A DNA stretch of 64,000 nt, taken from contig OX485809.1 of the NCBI GenBank assembly GCA_950295325.1, forward strand, positions 15,192,001 through 15,256,000, written 5' to 3'. The translations under genes and the position numbers were made by a program. The notes beneath the pieces were generated by a model, which saw only the letters and a list, made by a program, of their open reading frames with translations, ran no database searches and was not told where the DNA came from. Shown here piece after piece: positions 12,578 to 21,495 of the stretch. This DNA comes from Polytrichum commune. Lineage: Eukaryota > Streptophyta > Polytrichopsida > Polytrichales > Polytrichaceae. Every line of letters starts with the position of its first letter. Position 1 is the stretch's first letter.

Positions 12578-13215
12578 CCAACTTAATTGTTGTGGACATT
12601 GTTGTGGCTTTTGCGGCCTTTGTGGCATGTGCACTCCTCCCAACACGTCGGGGACGGCTTGCGTTCTGCTCGGGGACTTCCACCTCCTCTTGCCAAAACG
12701 TTACACATTCATGAAGCCTCATAAAGAAATCCAGTACGGGGGTTGACGTTATGGCTGACATCTACCTCTATCAAAGTGGACGTCCGAACAGGTGTCCAAT
12801 TTAAGATGCACATGTTTAGAAAAAACGTGCTCGATGGTGCGACACTGACTTGCAATCCTCCTTGATGGCTAACTTGTTCAATAGGATCACAACTGCAGTG
12901 CGGGTTTTGTGTCAAATAGGTTATCTCATAACTGAATTCCATCCATGGGTGTTAGTATGCGATACCTGCTCCACCACATTCTTATCGGCCATGGCTACAA
13001 TTTCCTCAGCCGCTGCATGCACTTCGTCGTTGTCCGTTGTGAGGCCAAACCACCCACCCTTATGCGTCCTAGTCCGGGTGAGGGCATGGGGATCACATTC
13101 ATGTTCACATAACTCCCTCTTCCCAACGTCGTTAAAATCCATTACATTTCCCATCAACTTTGGCACACCGATTTATTCCATGACATGAGTACAAGCGTTG
13201 ACAAACGCTATTATG
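12578..13215. other. spacer between two transposons, unrecognised ORFs
   Basis: This is the right flank of the pogo-like element and the left flank of the palindrome-rich element. Minus-strand frames at 12570-12761 and 12921-13166 are open but match no family I recognise. The second has a dense acidic/His-rich composition. They may be exons of an older transposon gene that the pogo-like element split, but no splice structure is convincing. Confidence 0.35.
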
Positions 13216-13235
13216 GGGATATTAACTAAAATGAG
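13216..13235 (+). repeat. left terminal inverted repeat
   Basis: GGGATATTAACTAAAATGAG, identical to the reverse complement of 22701-22720. It is followed by AATTGGACCATTATGAGAC-type sequence, paralleled by AAATGGTCCGCTCAT at the other end, then by the GGGAACGTGC pair. Confidence 0.85.
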
Positions 13236-13292
13236 CCAATTGGACCATTATGAGACAATTCGTACCGATGGGAACGTGCATTGGGAACGTGC

Positions 13293-13314
13293 TTCACGGG
13301 TAAATACCCGTGAA
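13293..13314. repeat. terminal palindrome variant, arms TTCACGGGTA
   Basis: The palindrome nearest the left end has arms TTCACGGGTA and TACCCGTGAA around AA. It differs from the consensus arm CCCACGGGTG at three positions, yet every change is mirrored in the other arm. Pairing, rather than exact sequence, seems to have been kept. Confidence 0.8.
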
Positions 13315-13453
13315 TTGCCATCATTGACAAGGTTTAGAACAAGAGGAAGGTCATTGAGATAGACTAACACACTATTTCATGCACATTGGTGTATATATAT
13401 AAGTGAGATGAATGCCTTGTACTTGCCGAAAGTGAAACTTAGCCCACCTGTAA

Positions 13454-13829
13454 CCACGGGTGTTCACTCGTGACCAACCAACACCCCGCAACAGATGAAC
13501 CTATATCCATAACACAACATAAGTCGACACCACTAAGGAACAACCATGCGCATGTGAACAAATGTATGCAAATATAATGGGTGTAATCATAAAAACCATC
13601 ATGGGCACTTAATACAAAAACATCCAACCACCGGTGAACGCCCGTGACCAACCAACGGCATGCAACACACGATGCAAGATCCATAACACTTGCAGGAAGG
13701 TCTACAAATCATACCCGACTACACAACTAAGGGTCAAAACATCATTTGGATTTGATAAAAATTGGCACAGTGTGAACAAAATATGTCACAAAGTAGATGA
13801 ATTGTTGTATCCACGGGTGAACACCCGTA
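13454..13829. repeat. three degenerate palindromes, 13454, 13631, 13811
   Basis: The copies at 13454-13474 and 13631-13648 are both followed by gtgaccaaccaac and similar text further on, so a ~180-bp segment that includes the palindrome was duplicated. The copy at 13811-13829 has lost pairing at one end. Confidence 0.7.
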
Positions 13830-13855
13830 GACAATCTATAACCATAAAGGTCCGG

Positions 13856-14416
13856 CTATCTACAAGAGGAGTATGAATCAGTAATCATTTTCAACATCTT
13901 GTCATGGGGTATCCTTTGAGCTACACTACATTGCTTGCGCTTGAGTTCTTCAAGCCGTTTTTTCTCTGCCGTCAAAGCTGTAGCTTCTCGAAGTTGTTTC
14001 ACCCTTGCAGCCATGTAATCAGACATGGATGAGGTGGTATTGGGTGAACTACACCTCCAACATCCAGAACTATTTCCCGAGCCCGTGGGCTCACTAGGCT
14101 GTGTGGTTTGGAGAGAAAGGTGTCTCTTCACACGAGCGCGTGTGACCGGAGCTGCAACCACGACCGCGACCGGAACAGCCACCGCAAGCGCAACATCGCT
14201 TGTTTGGAGCATATGTGTCTAACACAACATAGGCCAAAATGATATTAGAATCCCCAGGACGAAACACAACCACAAAAAATGAGATTCATGTGGAAAATAA
14301 ATTACCTTAGGGCATGGAGATGTCACTTCGGCGAAGTCGGCGTTAGCATCCGGAGGACGGTGTCCGCGAGGTGGAGTGGCAATATAGTTCTTAGGTCGCG
14401 TTGGAAATGGGGAATG
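13856..14416 (-). CDS. small basic/coiled-coil frame, two predicted exons
   Basis: I do not recognise this gene. Two minus-strand exons fit together in phase 0: 14416-14306, with AG before it and GTAATT after it (37 codons, Pro/Arg-rich), and 14218-13856, after TTGTGTTAG, ending in a stop. The second exon encodes an Ala/Val-rich start, a CWRC pair, then a charged helix (AARVKQLREATALTAEKKRLEELKRK) likely to form a coiled coil. It is downstream of, and on the same strand as, the FCP1-like frame inside the palindrome-rich element, so it may be a third cargo gene or the 3' end of the same transcript. The first exon may not be the true start; a stop lies just upstream in that frame. Confidence 0.4.
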
Positions 14417-14628
14417 CTGTTATGGTACAAGAACATAAGATTCCATGGAAGCAGGACATTATGTGCAAGAGGAGCCAGTGGGTGCAAGATGAACATGTGC
14501 AAAAATAATTGAATTATAGCCGACTAAGTCCTACATATTAATGTTCCCCATAACAACCCAAACTCCCAAGTTGTCAACTAACATTGTCCAAGTGTTCTGG
14601 TACATTCATTGAATCAACCACCACATTG

Positions 14629-14649
14629 CCACGGGTGAACACCCGTGGG
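14629..14649. repeat. palindrome copy, AA centre
   Basis: Near-perfect copy of the 22-bp palindrome, missing one outer base of the left arm. It lies between the FCP1-like frame and the small basic frame. Confidence 0.9.
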
Positions 14650-14885
14650 ATAATGCCAAACGTTCAATGTGGTTGTAAATAGTCGAAACTTCTCTAACAC
14701 AACAGTGTTGCAAGGTAGTAGAATCCGAGTGGCATACATTCATCACCATATCATGTTTGCATGAAATAAGTCCACAAAACCAGAGCAACTTCCAAAAAGT
14801 CCAAAAAGTTTTAGTTCCACTTATTTCACATACAATGTACGAGCGAGTTGCGGCCCCAACAAGGGATCTACACAGACATCTGCGC

Positions 14886-15681
14886 CTATGGGACCATACG
14901 GGCAGATTTCAGACTTGTATGTCTAGCTAATGATTGCTTATAAATCTGAGAATTTGGCAACTCTAGATTGAAGGGTCCCTGGCCTGATGGATAAGGGTTG
15001 CTCCCCACAAAATCTGGCACATATTGTTCAGAACTCAAGAGCCTTTGTAGGTAATTATGCAGAGTGTCCAAGCTTTGGTTCGACAGAAATGGGGGAGGGT
15101 TGACGTAGCTCCCAGGAGGGTTTGGGATGCATTTGTAAGGGGAGTCATCAACAAGTAGTGTGGTCCTATGAGAGGGTTGCTTCATGTGCGGCAGAGGATG
15201 TGTCCGGCTCCACTCAAAAAATGCGCTCAGGTCTTTCACGAAGAAGCTTGAATCGGAATTCATAGGACTAGGAAGAACTTGTCCTCTCTCATCCTTCAGA
15301 GTGTCACATAGTTCTTGCCCAATGACATACTCTGGATGTCTACACCCTTTGAAGAAGTGTCTACACCCTCGCACAATTGGCTGGAGATTCTTCATGAGCT
15401 TCGACGACTAGATGACAACATGGAAGTTCGAAAGAACAAAACGCAGAAAGCGTCCCAGTCCTTTCCTAGGTATTAAGGCACTATATGGGAGAAAGAGGGG
15501 AGCCAACTCCCCAGTTATAAGGGGGCTATATTGTGATTCAAGAGACTTCCTGGTGTTGACATTGTCGCACTTTGTTGACCTCACAAGGATCCCGTTGACA
15601 TCCAGCACTAACCATATCTTCTCTCTCCGATGGACAACAGTGCTTGGAGAGGTGAGTATCTAGCGATGACAAAATCTCAAG
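14886..15681 (-). pseudogene. FCP1/NIF-like HAD phosphatase frame with one stop
   Basis: One minus-strand frame is open from 15681 to a stop at 14886, except for a TAG at 15408-15410. It has the order of an FCP1-homology (NLI-interacting factor-like) HAD phosphatase: a strand with WLVLDVNGIL (HAD motif I, with Asn in place of the second Asp), then NFHVVI-stop-SSKLMKNLQ, where family members usually have Trp before SS, then TLLVDDSPYK and NPPGSYVNPP near the end. TAG for TGG is a single transition. The Asp-to-Asn change suggests weak or no phosphatase activity even before the nonsense mutation. There is no clear start Met, so it may be a downstream exon of the gene at 16053-20976 (a candidate 32-nt linking exon lies at 15841-15872) or a separate gene missing exon 1. 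Confidence 0.7.
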
Positions 15682-15927
15682 TCATTCTAAAGGTTTTTAA
15701 TCTAAGGAAACAATAGATTCTAATGGATATTTCTCGACTAGGAAACAACAGATTGGGTTGACATATGTATGCATCCGCAATAGAAAATAATGCTTGCACA
15801 TTTATTGATTAGTTTTGCGAGCTAGGGGAGAACATCGTACCGAAGGAGGTAATTCGGCCGTGGCTGTAGGACCTGTGACCACATCAACACATAACTTATG
15901 AGATCCACATGCTGAAAACCATACTCT

Positions 15928-16041
15928 CCCACGGGTGAACACCCGTGGGCAAAATATCAATCAAGTATTGGACATGATCTAACAATTTGCGTGGAAATTG
16001 TAAACTACAAACCAGGGGACCCACGGGTGAACACCCGTGGG
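15928..16041. repeat. two perfect palindromes, 15928 and 16020
   Basis: Both copies (15928-15949 and 16020-16041) have the AA centre and perfect 10-bp arms. They lie just 3' of the last large exon of the main gene, after a possible splice donor at 16075, so they may be intronic. Confidence 0.95.
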
Positions 16042-16075
16042 ACCAATTCCAATCAAATAACACCATATATGATAC

Positions 16076-17873
16076 CTGGAGCTCGGTCTAGGAGTGCAGG
16101 GTCGTCATGAGAACTCGGGGGAATGACCTCCCGTTCTGCCGCAACCAAATTGGAGGAAGACGGTTGACCCTCAGCAACAGGGCCAACATGGACATCCCTC
16201 CTTGGAGAATCTGGCACTTCACTGACGTCGATGATCTCCATGGTAGAATCCACAACACTGCCAGCTTGAGCGGCGGAGGATCCCGGGAATTGACCTCGTC
16301 CTCCACGATGTTTTGGAGCTTCAAACGCGGTCCATCTCTTTCTCATTTTCTTCAATGAAGCGGCATGTAGAACATGTTTCACCTTCACTGCTTCACAAAA
16401 CGCTGGAGTGGAGAGATAAGCGAACATCTTGTGATAGTCATACGACTTGTATAAATGCACAAGATTCAATCGCACGTTCTCGGGAACCTCTGCCAAAAAT
16501 TTGTCCACAAATGGTGCAAAATGCACCTTCTCCTTCCCATCCGATTCCTTGCCCGTGTCGGGTCTCGAAGCAAGCATAGGGTGAGGGTAATCAACAAAGT
16601 TGAGTTTAACTCTGTTGTACCCTGGCATCCCATAGTCTTCGTCCTCGGAATCGTCCGTCATGTAGTCCACAAACGTCCCCCGAACCCGATGTGGAACTCG
16701 ATCTCTAACCTTCACCCTCACGTCTAGTTCCACACATTTCTCGGGCATATCATCATCACTATCCAAGCATATGACTTGTTTTCGCATGATCACCTCTGCT
16801 TCACTAGCTGTGGGCTCCTCTGCAACCACAACACCAGGGGAATCTCTGTGTATTCGTCCTTGGCCTAGGACTTCGAGCACGGCAGCGGCGACCTCCTCCA
16901 CAGGTGAGCTGACGTTCAAATCCGTGCTCACACCTTCGTCATGTGCAACTTCAGACATGATTACGTCCACAAGTTCATCCTCCACATCCGCTACTTCGCC
17001 AGATTCAACCTCGCGTTCAAGACTAGAATGATCCATGGCCTCCGCAGATCGAGAAAGTTCTACAACTCTAGGGGGACGTAGAGATGACCTCCCCCTTCGG
17101 GGAGCTTTCACCTTCTTCCTTGCAGATGGTCTCGATGTAGACCTTCTGCCAGGATTAGCCTCCAATTGAGGCTCTTCCGCGGACCGTGGACGCTCTTCCT
17201 CCTCGGATTCTCCCATAGGACGAACATCTGCTTGTTCTTCATTTCGTGTAGAAGTATCAACTTCAACAAACCCACGTCCGGGTGTAGATGGGATCCCAGA
17301 CGAGAAAGATCCCACCGCGATATTAACACTATGCTCAGGCTCCCTATGAACAACTTCCTGCCCCACCGCCTCCCCCAACCTCTCCCCCTCCACACCCCCC
17401 ACGGGTGAACACCCGTGGGGAACCTCGACCTGTGGCATGTCCTCCTGAATCACCATTGAAGTTTTGAAATTAAAGGCCTCCTCCTCGGCCTCCGAGAGGA
17501 GCTCCGCCATGGCGTCCGCCATTGCGGCGTTAACGGCCACAGCATCCTCTTGCTCTTGCTCTTGCTCTTCCACTTCCTTTTCAGACTCCCCTAGGTTAAT
17601 AACTGGGTTGTCTTCATTTACCGCCTCCTCTTCATCCTCTTCATCCTCTTCCTCCTCCAGGGGAGCATCATTGACAGGCTTGCGACGCAATGCGCGTTCA
17701 ATAATCGATTCAATATCGATATCATCTTCTCCTTCTTCTTCCGGGTCTCGGGCAGCGATTTTACCTTCTTCATTCCACCTTTGTAGGCTCCAGTCAAGTG
17801 CGGAAATCATTTTTGTCTTCGCCACCTCCACCATCTCCACGGGCACAATATTCACTACCTTCATACCCAAGGC
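16076..17873 (-). CDS. exon 4: acidic disordered tail
   Basis: After CAG at 17876-17874 the frame continues ALGMKVVNIVP and then becomes very acidic (runs of Glu/Asp near 17600-17700), with an RRSTSRPSARKKVKAPRRGRS basic island and a CLDSDDD motif. The tail reads as disordered and nuclear. One full palindrome copy (17398-17419) is translated in frame as HGCSPVG. The plus-strand Ser-rich frame at 17464-17877 is only its mirror. The exon may continue to the stop at 16053 or end at the donor CCAG|GTATCA at 16075. Confidence 0.6.
17398..17419. repeat. palindrome copy inside coding sequence
   Basis: A perfect AA-centre copy lies within exon 4 and keeps the frame open, adding HGCSPVG to the acidic tail. 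The palindrome therefore also spreads into, or is tolerated in, coding DNA. Confidence 0.95.
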
Positions 17874-18010
17874 CTGAACACATCCATTGAATGAGAAAGC
17901 CATTAAATGTCAAATTCGTTATTGTGAAATTCCCAACTTATTGATTCGGAAACAAATAACAATCTGGAGAGCTATCAAACATGGGGTTATAAGGCAGGTG
18001 CATGTCCAGG

Positions 18011-18032
18011 CCCACGGGTGTTCACCCGTGGG
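18011..18032. repeat. palindrome copy, TT centre, in intron 3
   Basis: Perfect copy in the opposite orientation (TT centre) inside the intron between exons 3 and 4 (18130-17874). Confidence 0.95.
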
Positions 18033-18130
18033 CCTTCCTACCTGGTGTAGGATATGGCTCTCTAGGACATCATCTACATAACGTGGTATATCCAGAATAT
18101 CACAATTGGGAGAAGATGCTCAATACTTAC

Positions 18131-19393
18131 ATGTGCCACTATATGCGCCTTGTTGCCTCCACAAATGTTCAGAAAAAATGACCCCTCAAGACAAGAAGAC
18201 TTGATGATATCTATATAGGTCTGCATTCTCAACTCCCCCTTGAATAAAGACTTGGCCTCCTCATTGGAATAAGCATTTTTCTCTGAATAACGTGCATATC
18301 GCCCAGGCTCATGCACGTCCAACATCTTCCGTCCTCCACAGAGCCGCACAGCCACCTCCGAACTTGCCTCGCCTCTACTAGGAAAAATGCAGGTTGTAAC
18401 ACGAAGAGCACTTGCTTCGAAGAAGCAATCGCGAGAAGCAATTTTCTCCTCTTTGGTTCCATGGTAGACTGCGTCACAAAATCTCACATTTCTCGGCAAG
18501 TGTGTCTTCAGAACATTGTGTATGAAATGCCGGTCTGGATATTCCGAAATCACAGTCCACAATTGGGGGGACTCCAAAATGCCAGGAAAAGCGCGACGAA
18601 GACCTTGCAGTGTGGAGTCGACAACCTCCATCATACGACCTCCACTACCTATTCCCGCCTGGACTCCGGGCAGAAAACGTGTGTCCATGTAAGCATGCAG
18701 TACTGGTGCGATCACTGTCCCACCGCTGAGCGCGTAATTGTTGTCAATAGACAACACGACATGGGCGGGCGAAACCTCCGTATTATGGCTACCTAGTATG
18801 TTTCGCACTCCTTCTTTGAACCGGTCGGGAATAGGTAGTCTCTTCCTTGTTGGGTTCATGGCGGCAAGAAGGTACTCCGCTCCAAGCAAGTCCACAAGTC
18901 GTTCTCGCTGGAGTTTTTCAAAGTTATTCACTCGCTTCCACAATCTCCACAAATCCCGATCAATAGTCTCCTTCTGCTCCACATTGACGATGTACATTGG
19001 GGTCGGGTCTAAACACTGTGCCATTCCGATATAGGTTTCATTCTTCTTCTTCCTATTCACCGCCCAATCGCGCACAGTCTTCAAGGTATGCCTAGGGTAA
19101 TCCTCTCCATCTTTGGCGGAGAGAATTTGATCCGCTGCCTTGTCGAGCTCCATCTCTGTCAAGCCTCAAAACTGCTTCAGATCGTTCTTGACCACCTTCC
19201 TTGGTTTGAAACCCTTCGTATCTTTCATACAAAGCCCGGTCTTTGGGTCGACGTACTCGCCACTCTCGTATTCCTTGAATATCTTCTCCCACTTTTCCCA
19301 TATGTCATCTCTCAACACGGGCAACACGTGCTCCATGATGAGGTTGGTCTCCCTCTCCACGCGGAACGTCCACATGACGCACGTAACAAATGC
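18131..19393 (-). CDS. exon 3: methyltransferase-like region with TGA
   Basis: The exon is exactly 421 codons between TTTGATACAG and GTAAGTATT. One TGA at 19166-19168 falls between KQF and GLTEMELDKAAD, and the frame is otherwise continuous. AHVVLSIDNNYALSGG has the strand-then-D-x-x-Y shape of motif IV (DPPY) of N6/N4 methyltransferases, but both prolines are replaced by Asn. GSFFLNICGGNKAHIVAH occupies the place of the SAM-binding motif, late in the sequence as in class beta enzymes. The altered motifs mean activity is doubtful; another Rossmann-like domain is possible. Confidence 0.5.
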
Positions 19394-19475
19394 CTGTATC
19401 AAATAGCGGCCATGTATCAATCCCCATGTATACAACTCCTTCTATTTCTATCAATCACCAATATCATCATAGTGG

Positions 19476-19497
19476 CCCACGGGTGAACACCCGTGGG
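19476..19497. repeat. palindrome copy, AA centre, in intron 2
   Basis: Perfect copy inside the 149-bp intron between exons 2 and 3 (19542-19394). Confidence 0.95.
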
Positions 19498-19542
19498 GAT
19501 CAAGCAATTGATAAATTCAAAAGTCACAAGTTTGGAATATAC

Positions 19543-20843
19543 CTTCTACTTCTTAAACGCTTCCGCATTGTTGGACTTTTCGCGTACGGTTCGGTCAGGC
19601 CTTCCTCGCCTAATCCACGTCTTCCTGGCGTGCTGAATGCACTCCGTAAATGATGGGAAATGTTTCCTATACTCATTATCCAGGTTTAGAACACCAGAAA
19701 GGTGAAACAGAGGGTCGTCATCACCTTCAGGGGCCCAGACCACATTACAGGGCCATGTCGAGAAAAACCTCTTCATCTCATCTGTGCTGGCCGCATCATT
19801 CACATACTCCAAACATGCTGCTAACGTGTGTTGTCCATTCACCACGTGGAACGATTTGTTCTTCACCTCCTCAAAATTTGTAGGTTTCCTTCGCCTATCC
19901 GATGGAACGATTGTCAAGAAGTTGGGATGGATCTTCGGTATGAAGGCATAGTTGAATAACCATGTCTTCATCTCCCTCAAATGTGCGTCGGATATGGGCC
20001 GGCAGTTATACCCTGCATCGCCCCGCTCTATATTTGCAATATTTACAAATCCATTGACGCCTTCACCAAAAATCCAAACCCTATTGTACTTGTTCTTAAA
20101 CAATTCCATATCCATCAATCTGTCTCCAACCGATTTTTCTGGAGGCCCATGAATTGATCGCCTCGGAATCTTCTCGAGCTCAAGAAATGGACTATCTTCG
20201 ACAATTTTCTTCTTGCCTCTCTTCGCCACAACATCCTCGGCGGATGTGTCTTCGACAATCATTTCATGATCTTCGGCGGGTCTTGTCTTCTTCCTAGACG
20301 ACATAGCACGTTCCTCACCTTGATCCTTCCTCTTCCCGTCTCGGATTTGCTTCTTCCTCAAATTTTCCTCCAACCTCGCCGCCTTCGCCTCCTCAACTAT
20401 TACCGTCACTCGCCGTAGAGCAGCCTTGTAGTCTTGCTCGATCATGACTGATCTCTCCTCCGCGGACCTTGTATGCTTGTTGGTCTCGCTGTATTCTATA
20501 CAATAGGTGAGAAATTCACCGTTTAATGAGCGGATGTTCTCTCCCTCATTGTTGAGTTCTTCGTTCACATCCGCATACGAAAATGTATCCACTAATCCTG
20601 CAACCTTGAAGTCCTTCTTGCGTTCTGACGACTTACACATAATCAGAACGCGGCTCCCATCCGCTTGGATGTCCAACACATGCTTTGCCTTTAGGAACTT
20701 CCTCCACGTGGAATTAGGCCTAGTCTTCGTGTATAGCGAGAGGACCGTTGTCTCCCCGAAACCACTGTACTGCATGAACCATTGCAACTCTGGGCCCAAC
20801 ACCTCAATATCGTAGTTCACCGCTCTTCCCACGCCCCCAGATA
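19543..20843 (-). CDS. exon 2: basic linker and ParB/Srx-like domain
   Basis: This exon encodes about 430 residues after the H3-like tail. The first third is unrecognised. Next come Lys/Arg clusters (RKKQIRDGKRK, SSRKKTRP, KRGKKK) suited to nuclear import. The final 150 residues have the order expected of ParB-type proteins: ISDAHLREMKTWL, then a beta-rich segment, then FHVVNGQHTLAACLEY, then LNLDNEYRKHFPSFTECIQ. Gly-Gln-His replaces the usual Gly-His-Arg, closer to DGQHR-type variants. A TAG at 19546-19548, just before the donor AAG|GTATAT, ends the frame in this copy. Confidence 0.6.
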
Positions 20844-20945
20844 CTGAAGACGAAAATGCACGTGTTAGTACTCCGCATAGTGTACAATTTTCATAATTTT
20901 AGAATTCATATAACATTGACGTGCACATAGGTATTGTGGTTATAC

Positions 20946-20976
20946 CTTTACGAGCCGTTTGCTTAGTTCTTGCCAT
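20946..20976 (-). CDS. exon 1: histone H3 N-terminal tail copy
   Basis: The ATG at 20976 is followed by codons for A-R-T-K-Q-T-A-R-K, identical to histone H3 residues 1-9. A G then precedes GTATAA (donor at 20945-20944). The next acceptor is CTTCAG (20849-20844), a 102-bp intron. Splicing gives K-V-S-G-G-V-G-R-A, echoing H3 K-S-T-G-G-K-A-P-R. Read through, the unspliced frame stops after a few residues. The ATGGC context suits plant initiation, and AG directly before the ATG could also serve as an acceptor for an upstream leader exon. Confidence 0.85.
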
Positions 20977-21158
20977 CTATATTCAAATGAGAGGTCACTG
21001 CGACACCTCTATGCACCTGAATAAAACACCAACTGTCTACCACATGGTCTTGTCTATAACCTTCAAAAACATAAACCTGTGGTGGAACAATGTTGTGTTA
21101 GCTAAGAAAGCCAAAAGAAAACTACCCAAAAATGGCCCCCTCCAAGAGAATGGAAAGG

Positions 21159-21495
21159 CCCATGGGTGTTCACCCGTGGGCATACCCCACCGCAAGTTAG
21201 GAGTGGGGACGCCCACGGGTGAACACCCGTGGGCATACCCCACCACCAGTTGCGAGTGGGGAGGCCCACGGGTGTTCACCCGTGGGCCAACCCCACCACC
21301 AGTTGGGAGTGCGGAGGCCCACGGGTGTTCACCCGTGGGCCAACCCCACCACCAGTTAGGAGTGGGGAGGCCCACGGGTGAACACCCGTGGGCATACCTC
21401 ACTAGTTGGTAGTGGTGAGGCCCACGGGTGAACACCCGTGGGCATACCCCACCACCAGTTGCGAGTGAGGAGGCCCACGGGTGAACACCCGTGGG
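21159..21495. repeat. seven-unit 53-bp palindrome array upstream of H3-mimic gene
   Basis: Palindromes start at 21159, 21212, 21265, 21318, 21371, 21421 and 21474, at spacings of 53, 53, 53, 53, 50 and 53. The central dinucleotide is TT, AA, TT, TT, AA, AA, AA, so the core flips while the ~31-bp spacer keeps one orientation. Most spacers contain their own inverted repeat (CCCCAC...GTGGGG). The first unit has one mismatch (CATGGG). The array ends 183 bp before the ATG of the minus-strand main gene, in its promoter or a 5'-leader intron: ATGGCTCCACC...CCTG|GTGAGT at 21591-21568 is a possible leader exon, though it would not stay in frame with MARTKQ. Confidence 0.95.

Larger units (their letters stand above)
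16053..20976 (-). pseudogene. H3-tail-mimic / ParB-like / MTase-like multidomain gene
   Basis: Four predicted exons join in phase: 20976-20946, 20843-19543, 19393-18131 and 17873-16076 (or to the stop at 16053), about 1,470 codons. Every intron has GT-AG ends. Residues 1-10 are MARTKQTARK, as in histone H3. About 174-224 is basic and NLS-like. About 290-400 looks like a ParB/sulfiredoxin fold, with VNGQHTLAA at 345-353. About 520-900 resembles a class-beta amino-methyltransferase, with IDNNYALSGG near 660 (motif IV position) and FFLNICGGN near 850 (motif I position) running on into ALGMKVVNIVPVEMVEVAK. The remainder is acidic and disordered. A TAG (19546-19548) and a TGA (19166-19168) interrupt this copy; each is one transition from CAG or CGA. 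The 53-bp palindrome array lies 183-520 bp upstream of the start codon. The exon chain is strong; the methyltransferase assignment is tentative. Confidence 0.7.

Noticed and set aside
17464-17877. Plus-strand Ser-rich ORF of 137 codons
   Set aside because: It is the mirror of the Glu/Asp-rich stretch of exon 4 on the minus strand.
20946-20976. A genuine histone H3 gene
   Set aside because: Only the first nine H3 residues are present. The next exon leads into an unrelated protein and no histone fold is encoded nearby.
21159-21495. A CRISPR-like array (22-nt repeat, ~31-nt spacers)
   Set aside because: The spacers are near-identical to each other, the repeat core flips orientation, and the locus is in a plant transposon with no cas genes.
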